Origin: Pelatocladus maniniholoensis HA4357-MV3
Lineage (GTDB): Bacteria; Cyanobacteriota; Cyanobacteriia; Cyanobacteriales; Nostocaceae
Assembly: GCA_019359115.1 (NCBI GenBank)
Contig: JAHHHW010000044.1
Span: 1 to 64,000 of the forward strand
DNA length: 64,000 bases
Direction of reading: 5' to 3'
Below, piece by piece: positions 16,890 to 25,057 of the stretch (positions are counted from its first letter, which is position 1; the number at the start of each line of letters is the position of its first letter). The notes under the pieces are model-generated. The model searched no databases. It saw nothing but the letters and a program-made list of their open reading frames with translations, and was not told where the DNA came from. The position numbers and the translations under genes were made by a program.

Positions 16890-18371
16890 ATGACTGATAA
16901 AAATCGATCACAATGGGACTTAAGGCGATTTGTCGAAACCCTTACGTATTTTGAAGTTGTACCTTTGATTAACTGGATACAAGATTTATTTCAAGGTCGT
17001 ACCAAAGATAATCAAAATCAACCAAGTGGAGCAAAACAGGTGGGTGTAATACTAGTAGCTGGGGCGACGGGTGGTGTTGGAAAACGAGTGGTACGGCGAT
17101 TAATTGAACGAGGTTATCGAGTGCGATCGCTTGTACGTGACATAGAAAAAGCGAGAACAATTCTTGGTGAACATGCTGAGTTGGTAGTTGCAGATATTAC
17201 TCAGCCAGAAACTTTGACACCTTTGGTCATGGCTAATATCCAAGCCCTAATTTGTTGTACCGCAGTGCGTGTACAGCCAAAAGAAGGAGATACTCCAGAA
17301 CGAGAAAAATACTATCAAGGTGTGAAATTTTATCAGCCAGAAATAGTCGGCGACACTCCCGAAAATGTCGAGTATCGAGGCGTCAAAAACTTGGTAGAAG
17401 CTGCTGCAAAATATTTACCTACTTCTGAAGACAAACTATTATTTGATTTCACCAACCCATCCACAGAAATTAAAAACATCTGGGGTGCAGTAGATGATGT
17501 AGTCATGGGTGGAGTTAGTGAAAGTAATATGCAATTAGTAGAAGGTACAGCTTTATTTGCTGGTAATGTTTCCACTGCTAACTCCGGTGGTTTTGCTTCT
17601 ATTAGAACTAAAAATTTCTCTCCTGCTTTTAATTTATCTAGCTATGAAGGCGTAGAATTGCGGGTGAAGGGAGATGGACAGCGTTATAAATTCTTTCTCC
17701 GTACAGACACAAAATGGGATGGAGTTGGTTTTAGTTATTCTTTCGACACAATCGCCAATACTTGGATGAATGTTCGGATTCCCTTTGCGGATTTGACTCC
17801 TGTATTTAGGGCTAAAATTTTGCAAGATTCTCCGCCAATTGATACTAATCAAATTTCCTCATTTCAATTAATGTTGAGCAAGTTTGAATATGATGGAGAA
17901 TTAAATCCACAATTTTCTCCTGGTGCTTTTGCCTTGCAATTAGAATCAATTAAAGCTTACGGAGGAGAAAATTTACCACAATTTATTCTTATTAGTTCCG
18001 CGGGGGTGACTCGTCCGGGACGTCCAGGAATTAATTTAGATGAAGAACCACCAGCAGTGAGATTAAACGACCAATTGGGAGGGATTCTAACTTGGAAATT
18101 AAAGGGCGAAGACAGTGTCAGAGCTAGTGGAATTCCCTATACAATTATTAGACCATGTGCATTGACAGAAGAAGCAGGTGGCAAATCTTTAATATTTGAG
18201 CAAGGGGATAATATTAGAGGAAAAATCAGTCGCGAAGATGTGGCAGAAATTTGTGTACAGGCGCTAAAACAGCCGCAAGCGTGTAACCTGACTTTTGAAG
18301 TTAAAGAGGGAGAAAATCACGCTAGTTATATTGAGTGGCAAAAATTATTTTCACAATTGCAACCAGATTAA
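16890..18371 (+). CDS. Atypical SDR with inserted CIA30 domain
   Basis: A 493-residue protein; the start at ATG 16890 (MTDKNRSQWDLRRF) is 10 bp after the previous stop with AAGGAT as ribosome site. The Rossmann motif VILVAGATGGVGKRVVRRL starts the NAD(P)-binding half. After LTPLVMANIQALICCTAVR a CIA30 domain (about 185-370; LLFDFTNPSTEIKNIWGAVDDVVMGGVSES...) is inserted, then the SDR fold resumes (FILISSAGVTRPGRPGINL...GIPYTIIRPCALTEE). The same SDR-CIA30 design is found in plant HCF173, needed for psbA mRNA translation, and in cyanobacterial relatives. A role in photosystem or NDH assembly is plausible but inferred. Confidence 0.88.
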   Translation: MTDKNRSQWDLRRFVETLTYFEVVPLINWIQDLFQGRTKDNQNQPSGAKQVGVILVAGATGGVGKRVVRRLIERGYRVRSLVRDIEKARTILGEHAELVVADITQPETLTPLVMANIQALICCTAVRVQPKEGDTPEREKYYQGVKFYQPEIVGDTPENVEYRGVKNLVEAAAKYLPTSEDKLLFDFTNPSTEIKNIWGAVDDVVMGGVSESNMQLVEGTALFAGNVSTANSGGFASIRTKNFSPAFNLSSYEGVELRVKGDGQRYKFFLRTDTKWDGVGFSYSFDTIANTWMNVRIPFADLTPVFRAKILQDSPPIDTNQISSFQLMLSKFEYDGELNPQFSPGAFALQLESIKAYGGENLPQFILISSAGVTRPGRPGINLDEEPPAVRLNDQLGGILTWKLKGEDSVRASGIPYTIIRPCALTEEAGGKSLIFEQGDNIRGKISREDVAEICVQALKQPQACNLTFEVKEGENHASYIEWQKLFSQLQPD

Positions 18372-18730
18372 GCAGTGAATTAGCACCCAGAAATTTCTTG
18401 GTTAGAGATTTTTCGTCATAATTTTGGGGTTGTAGAGACGTTGCATTGCAACGTCTCTACATATTAGTTTCGTAGGGTGTGTTACCGCGCCAGCGTAACG
18501 CACTACTCCTCGATTTGCGGTGCGTTATGGACCAATACGGTTCAGTTAAGCAGAAAAGTAGGTTGGGTTGAGCGACAGCGAAACCCAACAAAGTCCTAAC
18601 GCTGTTGGGTTACCCTGCGGGAAGCCGCTAGCGCGTCTACGTTCCTCAACCCAACCTACATCGTTTTTAGCCTTAACTGAACCGTATTGGATTTTAACCA
18701 GGTAATGATGGCTTTACGAGTGCGATCGCT
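18372..18730. repeat. Nested repeat block
   Basis: No gene seen. It holds a 29-bp palindrome built on GTAGAGACGTTGCA (18432-18460), a GTAGGGTGTGTTA...GGTGCGTTATGG hairpin-type stretch (about 18473-18530) and a MITE-in-MITE structure (18532-18690). The 21-bp array begins 40 bp later. Confidence 0.75.
18532..18690. mobile_element. Nested MITE: CCAATACGGTTCAGTTAAG ends around a GTAGGTTGGGTTGAG element
   Basis: The outer ends CCAATACGGTTCAGTTAAG (18532-18550) and their exact reverse complement (18672-18690) enclose an inner pair, GTAGGTTGGGTTGAG (18558-18572) and its reverse complement (18645-18659). A single outer-type end recurs at 24208-24229. No clear target duplication was found for the outer element. 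Confidence 0.75.
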
Positions 18731-18961
18731 ACGGACTTGTGTTTTCAACGAACGGACTTGCGTTTTCAACGAACGGACTTGCGTTTTCAACGAACGGACT
18801 TGCGTTTTCAACGAACGGACTCCCGTTTTCAATAAACGGACTCCCGTTTTCAATGAACGGACTCCCGTTTTCAACGAACGGACTCCCGTTTTCAATGAAC
18901 GGACTCCCGTTTTCAACGAACGGACTCCCGTTTTCAATGAATGGACTTGTGTTCTGAACCA
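18731..18961. repeat. Tandem array, 11 units of 21 bp
   Basis: Eleven contiguous units of the form ACGGACTTGCG + TTTTCAACGA; the first four use TTGTG/TTGCG, the next six CTCCCG, and the last is degenerate. Because the period is 21 bp both strands carry long open frames (for example LKTGVRS heptads on the minus strand). No start signal supports a gene. The sequence is unrelated to the other two 21-bp arrays. Confidence 0.95.
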
Positions 18962-19020
18962 ATCATTGTCCACATAATAGCCAATTTGTATAGTGCGTAA
19001 GTCCTATTTACAATAACTTA

Positions 19021-19160
19021 GGACTTACGCAAAAATTGCCGAAAAGCTTAATTTATGAACCGCCAAGACGCCTTAGACGCGCAAGCGGCTACCTGCGGAA
19101 GCCACTTACGTGTCTACCGTAAGGTAGAACGCCAAGAATTCGTAGAGTGTGCGTAAGTCC
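19021..19160. mobile_element. MITE with GGACTTACGC ends; overlaps the ATPase stop codon
   Basis: GGACTTACGC (19021-19030) and GCGTAAGTCC (19151-19160) are perfect inverted ends, flanked by TA on both sides (19019-19020, 19161-19162). The right-hand TA plus the first base of the element, read on the minus strand, form the TAG stop of the ATPase gene. A further single GCGTAAGTCC copy lies just to the left at about 18997-19006. Confidence 0.85.
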
Positions 19161-21778
19161 TATAACTGTAATACCCAACGGCGAAATAATTCCACAACAA
19201 TTCGCCAGCGTCCCTCAGTCTCCTCAACAACATCATGACGCTTCAGAGTCTTCAGTGCTTCCTGCAAACTTTCCTCATCCATATTTATCATCGTCGTAGA
19301 GACGCGATTTATCGCGTCTCCAAGATTTATCGCGTCTAAACTCAACCCTTCTGGATGAAGTGCAAGCACCTTCAGAATTTCCTGTTGACCAGCAGCACCC
19401 TGCGCCGCCTGACCCCAAACTCCATCAAAATAATAGTTTCCCTGCCGAAAGAACTTAGGATCATCAACGACTGCTTTTACATCTTCGACGGTAAAAGTTG
19501 GGTTGCGGGTGTGTCCTTGCTCAAAAACATAGTCATTGTAGTGGCGGACTAGCAAAAACCCCATTAACTGGACTAAATAAGGTTGACCATGTGTGAGAGC
19601 ATAGATTTGATCTAACGCTTCTGGCGTGTAGTCGAGAGGGAAATCTTCACCTGGGTTGGCGAGAAGTTGGCGAGTCGCCGCACGTTCGATAAACCCAACC
19701 CGAATATTAATAAAGCTACCGTAAAAAGGTTGGAAATAATCTCTTGTCATCTCGTCCAAAGTATGCAAACCAGCAAAAGCGAAGGCAACTTTAGAATTCA
19801 TTTGCACTAATTTCCGCAGAAAGCCCATAAAATCTACAGGGATTTTTCCCGCCTTAATCAGTTCCTCGATTGTCTCGAATTCATCCAAGGCAATAATTAA
19901 CCCCTGTAGAGACGCGAAATTTCGCGTCTCTACAATCTGTTTCAAATAGCGTTCAAAAGTAGGCTTGGGAAATTTGAGCCAATCATCATCACTTGGAGGT
20001 TCTAAATTTACCACTTTAGAAATTGCATCACTAATCGCCATCAGCACCTCACTCAGATCCCCCAAACCTAGCAAGTTGACATAAGCTACCTTCACCCCTG
20101 ACCCTAGAGAATTAGCAGCGTTACGCAGAATGGAAGTTTTACCCATACGTCTGTGACCGTGGATCAACACAGATTGCAACTGCTGACCCATCACCCAGAG
20201 TTCCTCTAGGTGACGCATCACATCTTCCCGTCCGACAAAGAGATTTCCCGCAACTGGATCACCAATTATGTATGGATTACGCACAGGTTTAGTGATGGAA
20301 ATTTCGCCCACTTCACCCGCAATATTTAGTAAGGCTCCTTGCCAAGTTTGAGCAATGTTGACTATTAAATCTCGCTCGGCCTTCGGCAAAGAGCCTTTAT
20401 TATTTAAAATATTTTTCAGTTCTCCTAATGCACGGTTGAGAGCAAAAGACCGGGTAGCTTTAGAGACACCACGCTTAACCAACCGCACATCCTCAATAAC
20501 TCGACTCAGACTAGTAATGGTTTGCCAAGTTGTCGGACGTAAAAGCGGTTCTGCTGGGGAAGCAGGTAATTGCAAAGTAGCAGTACTAGCTCGTCCTTTG
20601 GCATTTTCACAGGCAGCTAGAGTTTGAGCGAGGGTAAACATTTCCTCACCGTAGAGAAGGTCACGCACTACAGCAAAGGCTTCCTCTGCTTTCGCTGGTT
20701 CCATGTTATATAGGTACCAGAAACCAGCCGCAGCAGCATGGGCAGGCGTATCTAGGCAAATGTCTGTTTGAAATAGAGCTTGAAGTTGTTCCCGCCAACT
20801 AGACTGTTTTACAACTTCTAAGTAGAGTGTGTCTTCTAAAGAAACTGAGGCAAAATACACTAGCTGCCAATCAAAAGGATTTTCAGCCAATTTAGAAACA
20901 CGCCAAATAATTTGCTCTGAGGGAGTTGTAACAAGTACTCTATTAACTGTTTTCACCACAGGAATGAATTGTTGGGTATACGCCAGCAGTTGATTAACAT
21001 TATGTATACCTGTTTCCCAATCCTGTTGTAACCAGTTGTGTAAGCGCCGAGCAAGATTGGGCAAGGGAAGCGGAGTTACATGGGGTAGTAACCAGCTACC
21101 ATTTTGCAAAGAGCGTAGATTTAGAGGTAAAGCAATCAACCAGTTTTCAGGACGGAGTATTGCCACGCCTACCGCCGCCACGCCTACCGCCACGCCTACC
21201 GCCACGCCTACCTTCATGCCAAACACCACGCCTACCGCCACGCCAAACGCTACGCCTACCGCCACCTCTACCTTCACGCCTACCTTCACGCCAAACATCA
21301 CGACTCCCGCCACGACTCCCGCCACGACTCTCGCCACGCCAAACGCCACGCCTCCTATCACGCCAAACGCCACGCCTCCCATTACGCCTATCGCCACGCC
21401 TGCCACCACGTCTCCCGCCACGCCTCCTATCACGCCAAACGCCACGCTTACCGCCACGCTTGACCAATTAATAGAAATACCCAGTTGCTGAAGAGTAGCA
21501 CAGAGGAGCAATGGAGTAACAACTGTCAAAATTACTCCTTGGAGAAGTAGCCGACGCTGAATGCGATTTCGCCAATTCATTTCCTTTTCAAGAATATCTT
21601 CCCCACTATTTTCAGGAATATCTTCCTTACTAAAAGTATCCACATACCACGGCAACGCCTGAGGAAAATAAAACACCCAATACAACAGGCGTAGATAATC
21701 CAACGGATTCCACAGCGACAAGCGACGGTTGAGTTTGGGGGCTAAATCTAGGCGGGGAACTGGGCGTTGTTGGGTCAT
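19160..21778 (-). CDS. Membrane AAA/STAND-type ATPase with Gly/Val tandem-repeat membrane region
   Basis: An 872-residue protein starting at an ATG that overlaps the stop of the CHAT gene by 4 bp. Residues 76-100 are hydrophobic. Residues 104-206 are a Gly/Val/Ala tandem repeat (FGVIGGVA, VGVAFGVAVGV) with almost no charges at its core, probably membrane-embedded. A helical region follows (about 240-490), then an ATPase: GREDVMRHLEEL, Walker A GHRRMGKTS (541-549), Walker B LIIALDEFE (627-635), then a winged-helix-like end (EILKVLALHPEGLSLDAI...). Residues 616-624 (VETRNFASL) and about 828-842 are encoded by inserted palindromic repeats. The stop comes from a MITE. The ATPase resembles archaeal-type ATPases of regulatory STAND-like proteins. 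Function unknown; probably acts with the CHAT protein. Confidence 0.85.
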   Translation of the reverse strand: MTQQRPVPRLDLAPKLNRRLSLWNPLDYLRLLYWVFYFPQALPWYVDTFSKEDIPENSGEDILEKEMNWRNRIQRRLLLQGVILTVVTPLLLCATLQQLGISINWSSVAVSVAFGVIGGVAGDVVAGVAIGVMGGVAFGVIGGVAFGVARVVAGVVAGVVMFGVKVGVKVEVAVGVAFGVAVGVVFGMKVGVAVGVAVGVAAVGVAILRPENWLIALPLNLRSLQNGSWLLPHVTPLPLPNLARRLHNWLQQDWETGIHNVNQLLAYTQQFIPVVKTVNRVLVTTPSEQIIWRVSKLAENPFDWQLVYFASVSLEDTLYLEVVKQSSWREQLQALFQTDICLDTPAHAAAAGFWYLYNMEPAKAEEAFAVVRDLLYGEEMFTLAQTLAACENAKGRASTATLQLPASPAEPLLRPTTWQTITSLSRVIEDVRLVKRGVSKATRSFALNRALGELKNILNNKGSLPKAERDLIVNIAQTWQGALLNIAGEVGEISITKPVRNPYIIGDPVAGNLFVGREDVMRHLEELWVMGQQLQSVLIHGHRRMGKTSILRNAANSLGSGVKVAYVNLLGLGDLSEVLMAISDAISKVVNLEPPSDDDWLKFPKPTFERYLKQIVETRNFASLQGLIIALDEFETIEELIKAGKIPVDFMGFLRKLVQMNSKVAFAFAGLHTLDEMTRDYFQPFYGSFINIRVGFIERAATRQLLANPGEDFPLDYTPEALDQIYALTHGQPYLVQLMGFLLVRHYNDYVFEQGHTRNPTFTVEDVKAVVDDPKFFRQGNYYFDGVWGQAAQGAAGQQEILKVLALHPEGLSLDAINLGDAINRVSTTMINMDEESLQEALKTLKRHDVVEETEGRWRIVVELFRRWVLQL
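19296..19338. repeat. In-gene palindromic repeat GAGACGCGATTTATCGCGTCTC with partial duplicate
   Basis: GTAGAGACGCGAT and ATCGCGTCTC form the family palindrome, followed by a second partial copy (AGATTTATCGCGTCTA). It lies inside the ATPase coding region without breaking the frame and encodes LDAINLGDAINRVST. Confidence 0.8.
19905..19934. repeat. In-gene 30-bp perfect palindrome (GTAGAGACGCGAAA family)
   Basis: The arm TGTAGAGACGCGAAA followed by its reverse complement makes a perfect 30-bp palindrome, a multiple of three, inside the ATPase gene just before the Walker B strand. An identical 30-bp copy sits in a spacer at 24119-24148. Confidence 0.9.
21160..21465 (-). repeat. Low-complexity tandem repeat encoding the Gly/Val membrane region
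   Basis: About 300 bp built from GGCGTGGCG and GGCGTAGGC-type units of 6-18 bp, in frame in the ATPase gene. All three frames on both strands are open because of the composition. The base composition is far more GC-rich than the neighbouring sequence. Confidence 0.9.
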
Positions 21779-23103
21779 TGCATCCCCTCCACATACCGCG
21801 CGTAAGTCCGATAACACAGTTGCATCAACTCTTTAGGATGACCACAACTTGCCTTGACAATCTGCATAATCTCCGCATCTGTAAACCGAATCGGAGTAGG
21901 TGCAAGGCGATGACTAATAAATTCACGGGCTGTAGTTTCATCCCACAAATTCATCCGTTCCTCAATACAAATGCCCTGAAAAGGGGAAGTCATGCCTATT
22001 TCATGACTATCAGGAAAAAGTTGATTTAAAGAAACAGACGCAGCCACTACTAAACGCAAAGGTGCATCATTCCCCTCTGCCAACCCCCGCAATTGTTCCC
22101 TTACCTGTCTGCTAAATCCTTGCCAAGTCATTTTCTCTATTTCATCAAGTAGCAGTAGTAGTCGGGGACGTTGCTGTTTCAACACACGAGTCAGGGCGTA
22201 ACCCCTACACTCCTGAATCCCCACCTCAAAACATAAAGCTTCATAAAAATCTTTTTCGTCAGAAACTTCGTTGAGATTGAGATAAATCGGCTTACGAGGT
22301 GGAGTGAGTCGAGTTTCTGCTTGTTGGCGAATTGCCCAAAGTAGAGAAGATTTGCCTATGGAACGTTCTCCAATTAGTGCTACACTGCTGCCACTGTTGA
22401 GCGTTTCAAATACTCGCTCGATTTCCCGCTTACGTCCAAAAAATTGTTGTGGATCTTCTACTCTGCCAACTTGAGGAATAAAAGGGTTGAGAATTGCCCC
22501 AACAATTCTTGGTTTTGCAGTGATAATTAGAGATTTGTTTACATGAATAACAGGTTTGAGATGCTCTGGAATACCATTTAATCTAATTTCTATACAACCA
22601 AATTGATGTGCATCTTCGATAGTGCGATCGCCTGCTAATGCTTTGTAAAAACCAACTGCAAAAGCTATAGCTGCTTTGTCACCAATCTGATCATTCATCC
22701 CAATCACAAAGGGGATATATTCAGCAATTGCTTTGGCTTGAGTTTCAGAATAACAAGCATTTAGCACTACACACTTAACCTGCTCGGCAAACAACTCAAA
22801 CATTGCAGCCAAAGCTTCAGGTTCTACAAGCTGATAATTACTCACTTCATTTTCAAAAGCAAGCTCACCCTTGCTTGTGCCATGCCCAGAAAAGTGTATA
22901 ATTTGCGGCTTAACATCAAATATTGCTTGGGTAATATCTCTTATACGAACTGATTCTCTTTGTTCAAGTAGATACTTGTCCCGTTCTTTAGCTATTTGCA
23001 GCCTTTCTTTGATATCTCGTAACTCTTGCCCTAAGCGCAGCCGAGAAGCATTACTTGGGTCAGCCGCTAGAAACAGAATTTTGATAGGGGTATCACTGTT
23101 CAT
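21775..23103 (-). CDS. CHAT-domain protease fused to a STAND-like ATPase
   Basis: A 442-residue cytosolic protein. The N-terminal CHAT (caspase-like) domain, about 1-195, has the catalytic pair His74 in HFSGHG and Cys117 in VVLNACYSE. An ATPase follows: FFGRKREIERVFETL, Walker A GERSIGKSS (245-253), Walker B RLLLLLDEIEK (314-324), ending in a helical HPKELMQLCYRTY segment. The fusion of a caspase-like protease with a signal-transducing NTPase is typical of bacterial programmed-death or defence regulators. Its stop overlaps the start of the membrane ATPase by 4 bp, so the two should be made together. A natural model is that one senses and the other is cleaved or activated; this is inference. 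Confidence 0.9.
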   Translation of the reverse strand: MNSDTPIKILFLAADPSNASRLRLGQELRDIKERLQIAKERDKYLLEQRESVRIRDITQAIFDVKPQIIHFSGHGTSKGELAFENEVSNYQLVEPEALAAMFELFAEQVKCVVLNACYSETQAKAIAEYIPFVIGMNDQIGDKAAIAFAVGFYKALAGDRTIEDAHQFGCIEIRLNGIPEHLKPVIHVNKSLIITAKPRIVGAILNPFIPQVGRVEDPQQFFGRKREIERVFETLNSGSSVALIGERSIGKSSLLWAIRQQAETRLTPPRKPIYLNLNEVSDEKDFYEALCFEVGIQECRGYALTRVLKQQRPRLLLLLDEIEKMTWQGFSRQVREQLRGLAEGNDAPLRLVVAASVSLNQLFPDSHEIGMTSPFQGICIEERMNLWDETTAREFISHRLAPTPIRFTDAEIMQIVKASCGHPKELMQLCYRTYARYVEGMQ

Positions 23104-23154
23104 TCAGGCAACTATAGCAATCCGATTTGATTAATGAATTTACTCGTGGAGGCA

Positions 23155-23182
23155 GGCAATAGGCAATAGGCAATAGGCAATA
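23155..23182. repeat. STRR, four GGCAATA heptamers
   Basis: Four perfect tandem copies of GGCAATA, 52 bp upstream of the CHAT gene start. It belongs to the STRR class and may mark the 5' border of the operon. Confidence 0.9.
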
Positions 23183-23364
23183 GGGAAAGAAAGAAAAAAA
23201 GGAAGCTAGATGTGTACTGAGTTTTGTAAGCGCAGAGCGCAGGCTACGCCAACAAAAATCAAATAGGAATCCTATATAAGAGTTAAATTATTGAAAAATA
23301 TAACACTTAGTTGCTGAATCCAAACCTAAAGCGGGGGTTTTATTAACAGTTGAGTAAAGATTAA

Positions 23365-23952
23365 TTACACAAAAAACCGACTCACAACACAACTAAAACC
23401 AGGCAACAATGGTGAACTCAATTCATCATTATCCAGCAACGTTGCAATTAATGTTAACCTCGCATTTTCCCGCCGATAAACTTCAACTTGTTGCAATCGC
23501 CAATCTGCAATCCAATATTCCTTGACTCCCCGTGATGCATAAAGCTTGAGTTTCGCTTCTCTATCCCGACGTTCATTTTCCACACCAGGGGATAACACCT
23601 CTACCACCAAATCCGGTGCGCCTGTCAAATGTCCGGCTTCGTCTAACAGAACCGCTAAACGTTCATGACTTGCCCAAACCACATCCGGGATGACATTATC
23701 AGTTTCCGAAAACAGCACACCAGGAGTGATACTTGCTTGTCCCAAACCACTAGACCGCGACCAAACCTCAAGTTCTAAAGTGATATTTAAGCAAGTACGC
23801 TGATGTTTCCAGTGGGGCGCTCTGGTGATGAATAATTCTCCGTCTATAATCTCATAGCGCGTACCCTCGTTTTCGCTTAGGAGGTCTATGTCTGTAGTAG
23901 TCCAGCGCACGCGATCGCTTGCTGTCTGATTCATAGTGGGTCTCGTTGTCAA
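23365..23952 (-). CDS. Uma2-family endonuclease-like protein
   Basis: A 195-residue protein with the complete Uma2 (DUF820) fold: ENEGTRYEIIDGELFITRAPHWKHQ, PGVLFSETDNVIPDVVWASHERL, then APDLVVEVLSPGVENERRDREAKLKLYASRGVKEYWIAD. The Asp, Glu and Lys of a PD-(D/E)xK nuclease are present. The start could also be Met7. It has no repeat tail, unlike the Uma2 protein at 13149. Monocistronic; biological role unsettled. Confidence 0.9.
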   Translation of the reverse strand: MTTRPTMNQTASDRVRWTTTDIDLLSENEGTRYEIIDGELFITRAPHWKHQRTCLNITLELEVWSRSSGLGQASITPGVLFSETDNVIPDVVWASHERLAVLLDEAGHLTGAPDLVVEVLSPGVENERRDREAKLKLYASRGVKEYWIADWRLQQVEVYRRENARLTLIATLLDNDELSSPLLPGFSCVVSRFFV

Positions 23953-24118
23953 TAGAGTTATATCTTAAAGCTAACTGATAAATTTGCCATGATTTATGGA
24001 TAAATCTATTCTGTCTAATACCAATTCAATTAATGATTGCAACACATCCTTGGTTCAAGACGCGATGAATCGCGTCTGGTCAGACCATTTCACAAAAATC
24101 TTGATACAAATACAGGTG

Positions 24119-24148
24119 TGTAGAGACGCGAAATTTCGCGTCTCTACA
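24119..24148. repeat. 30-bp perfect palindrome, spacer copy
   Basis: Arm TGTAGAGACGCGAAA followed by its reverse complement, identical to the copy inside the ATPase gene at 19905-19934. Other members with paired base changes lie at 18432-18460, 24058-24077, 26136-26169 and 54185-54204. Confidence 0.9.
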
Positions 24149-24261
24149 AGATTCATATGTATCGCTATTAACGTGAAATGGTATCAGACCATTTTTTGTA
24201 CCAAAAATCCTTAACTGAACCGTATTTTGGTATAGGCACTCAACTAGTCTGCAAATAAATC

Positions 24262-24320
24262 AGTGAACAGTTATCAGTGAACAGTGAACAATAACTGATA
24301 ACTGACAACTGACAACTGTG
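24262..24320. repeat. STRR, AACTGAT/AACTGAC heptamers
   Basis: Imperfect tandem CAGTGAA, then AACTGATAACTGACAACTGACAACT-type heptamers (longest uninterrupted run about five units), downstream of pyrR. Confidence 0.8.
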
Positions 24321-24400
24321 AAAGTGGGTTTTGGCTATGAGCTAGCTATTTATTTGAGGGCGGGATTGTGGCTCATGAAATCTCTCGAAATCACGTTAAA

Positions 24401-24958
24401 CTAATCTGCAATCAATTCAACCGCATCTGTTCCATCTATATCTTGTAAATAAACCTTGACAATCTCTTCTTTAGCTGTGGGTAGCTGCTTACCAACAAAA
24501 TCTGGATGTATTGGTACTTCACGATGACCTCTATCTACTAGTACAGCTAAACGAATTACCTCTGGTCTACCATACTCGTTGACAGCATTTAAAGCAGCAC
24601 GAACTGTTCGTCCTTTAAATATCACATCATCTACAAGTACAACAATTTTATCTGTCAAATCAAAAGATATCTCTGTCTTGGCTGGAGTCCGCAGCCCTAT
24701 TTGGTCGAGATCATCGCGGTAAAATGTAATATCTAAGGCTCCTACTGGCACAGATATACCTTCTAACACTTCAATTTGGCGCGCTAATAATTGTGCCAAA
24801 GGTACTCCCCTAGTATGAATACCAAGCAGCACTAACTGGGATAAATCACGGGTTTTTTCGATAATTTGGGAAGCAAGACGAGTGACGGTACGACGGAGTT
24901 CTTCAGATGAGAGAATCTCAACCACTTTAGCTTTGGTAGAAATGGTAGAAATAGTCAT
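24401..24958 (-). CDS. pyrR: PyrR: pyrimidine operon regulator / uracil phosphoribosyltransferase family
   Basis: A 185-residue cytosolic protein. The PRPP-binding motif [20 protein letters not shown] and the N-terminal [34 protein letters not shown] block are those of PyrR. In Gram-positive bacteria PyrR binds RNA leaders and also converts uracil plus PRPP to UMP. In cyanobacteria the enzymatic role is the safer one, as no pyr operon or PyrR-type leader is seen here. It lies 99 bp downstream of cobD on the same strand. Confidence 0.93.
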   Translation of the reverse strand: MTISTISTKAKVVEILSSEELRRTVTRLASQIIEKTRDLSQLVLLGIHTRGVPLAQLLARQIEVLEGISVPVGALDITFYRDDLDQIGLRTPAKTEISFDLTDKIVVLVDDVIFKGRTVRAALNAVNEYGRPEVIRLAVLVDRGHREVPIHPDFVGKQLPTAKEEIVKVYLQDIDGTDAVELIAD

Positions 24959-25057
24959 ATACCAGCATCCCCCTGAGCAAAATTTATACTAAAAAACCAA
25001 GTTATGAGGAATCAGTAATAATATAAATAACCGATTACCGATTCCCTATTTTCATGA

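Larger units (their letters stand above)
23953..24400. other. Spacer filled with nested repeats
   Basis: No gene seen. From 24018 (ATACCAATT) to 24233 (TTGGTAT) short inverted ends enclose two GACGCGA palindromes (24058-24077, 24119-24148), an inverted GACCATTTCAC/GTGAAATGGT pair and one solo CCTTAACTGAACCGTATT end. An STRR of CAGTGAA and AACTGA(T/C) units follows at 24262-24320. Confidence 0.7.

Noticed and set aside
18656-18977. Open frames on both strands across the 21-bp array (LKTGVRS and FNERTPV heptads)
   Set aside because: Four overlapping frames are open at once, as expected of a 21-bp repeat. No start signal or unique sequence supports any of them.
21036-21491. Long plus- and minus-strand frames rich in Pro/Thr or Arg/Gly
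   Set aside because: They are frame shadows of the Gly/Val repeat in the membrane ATPase gene.
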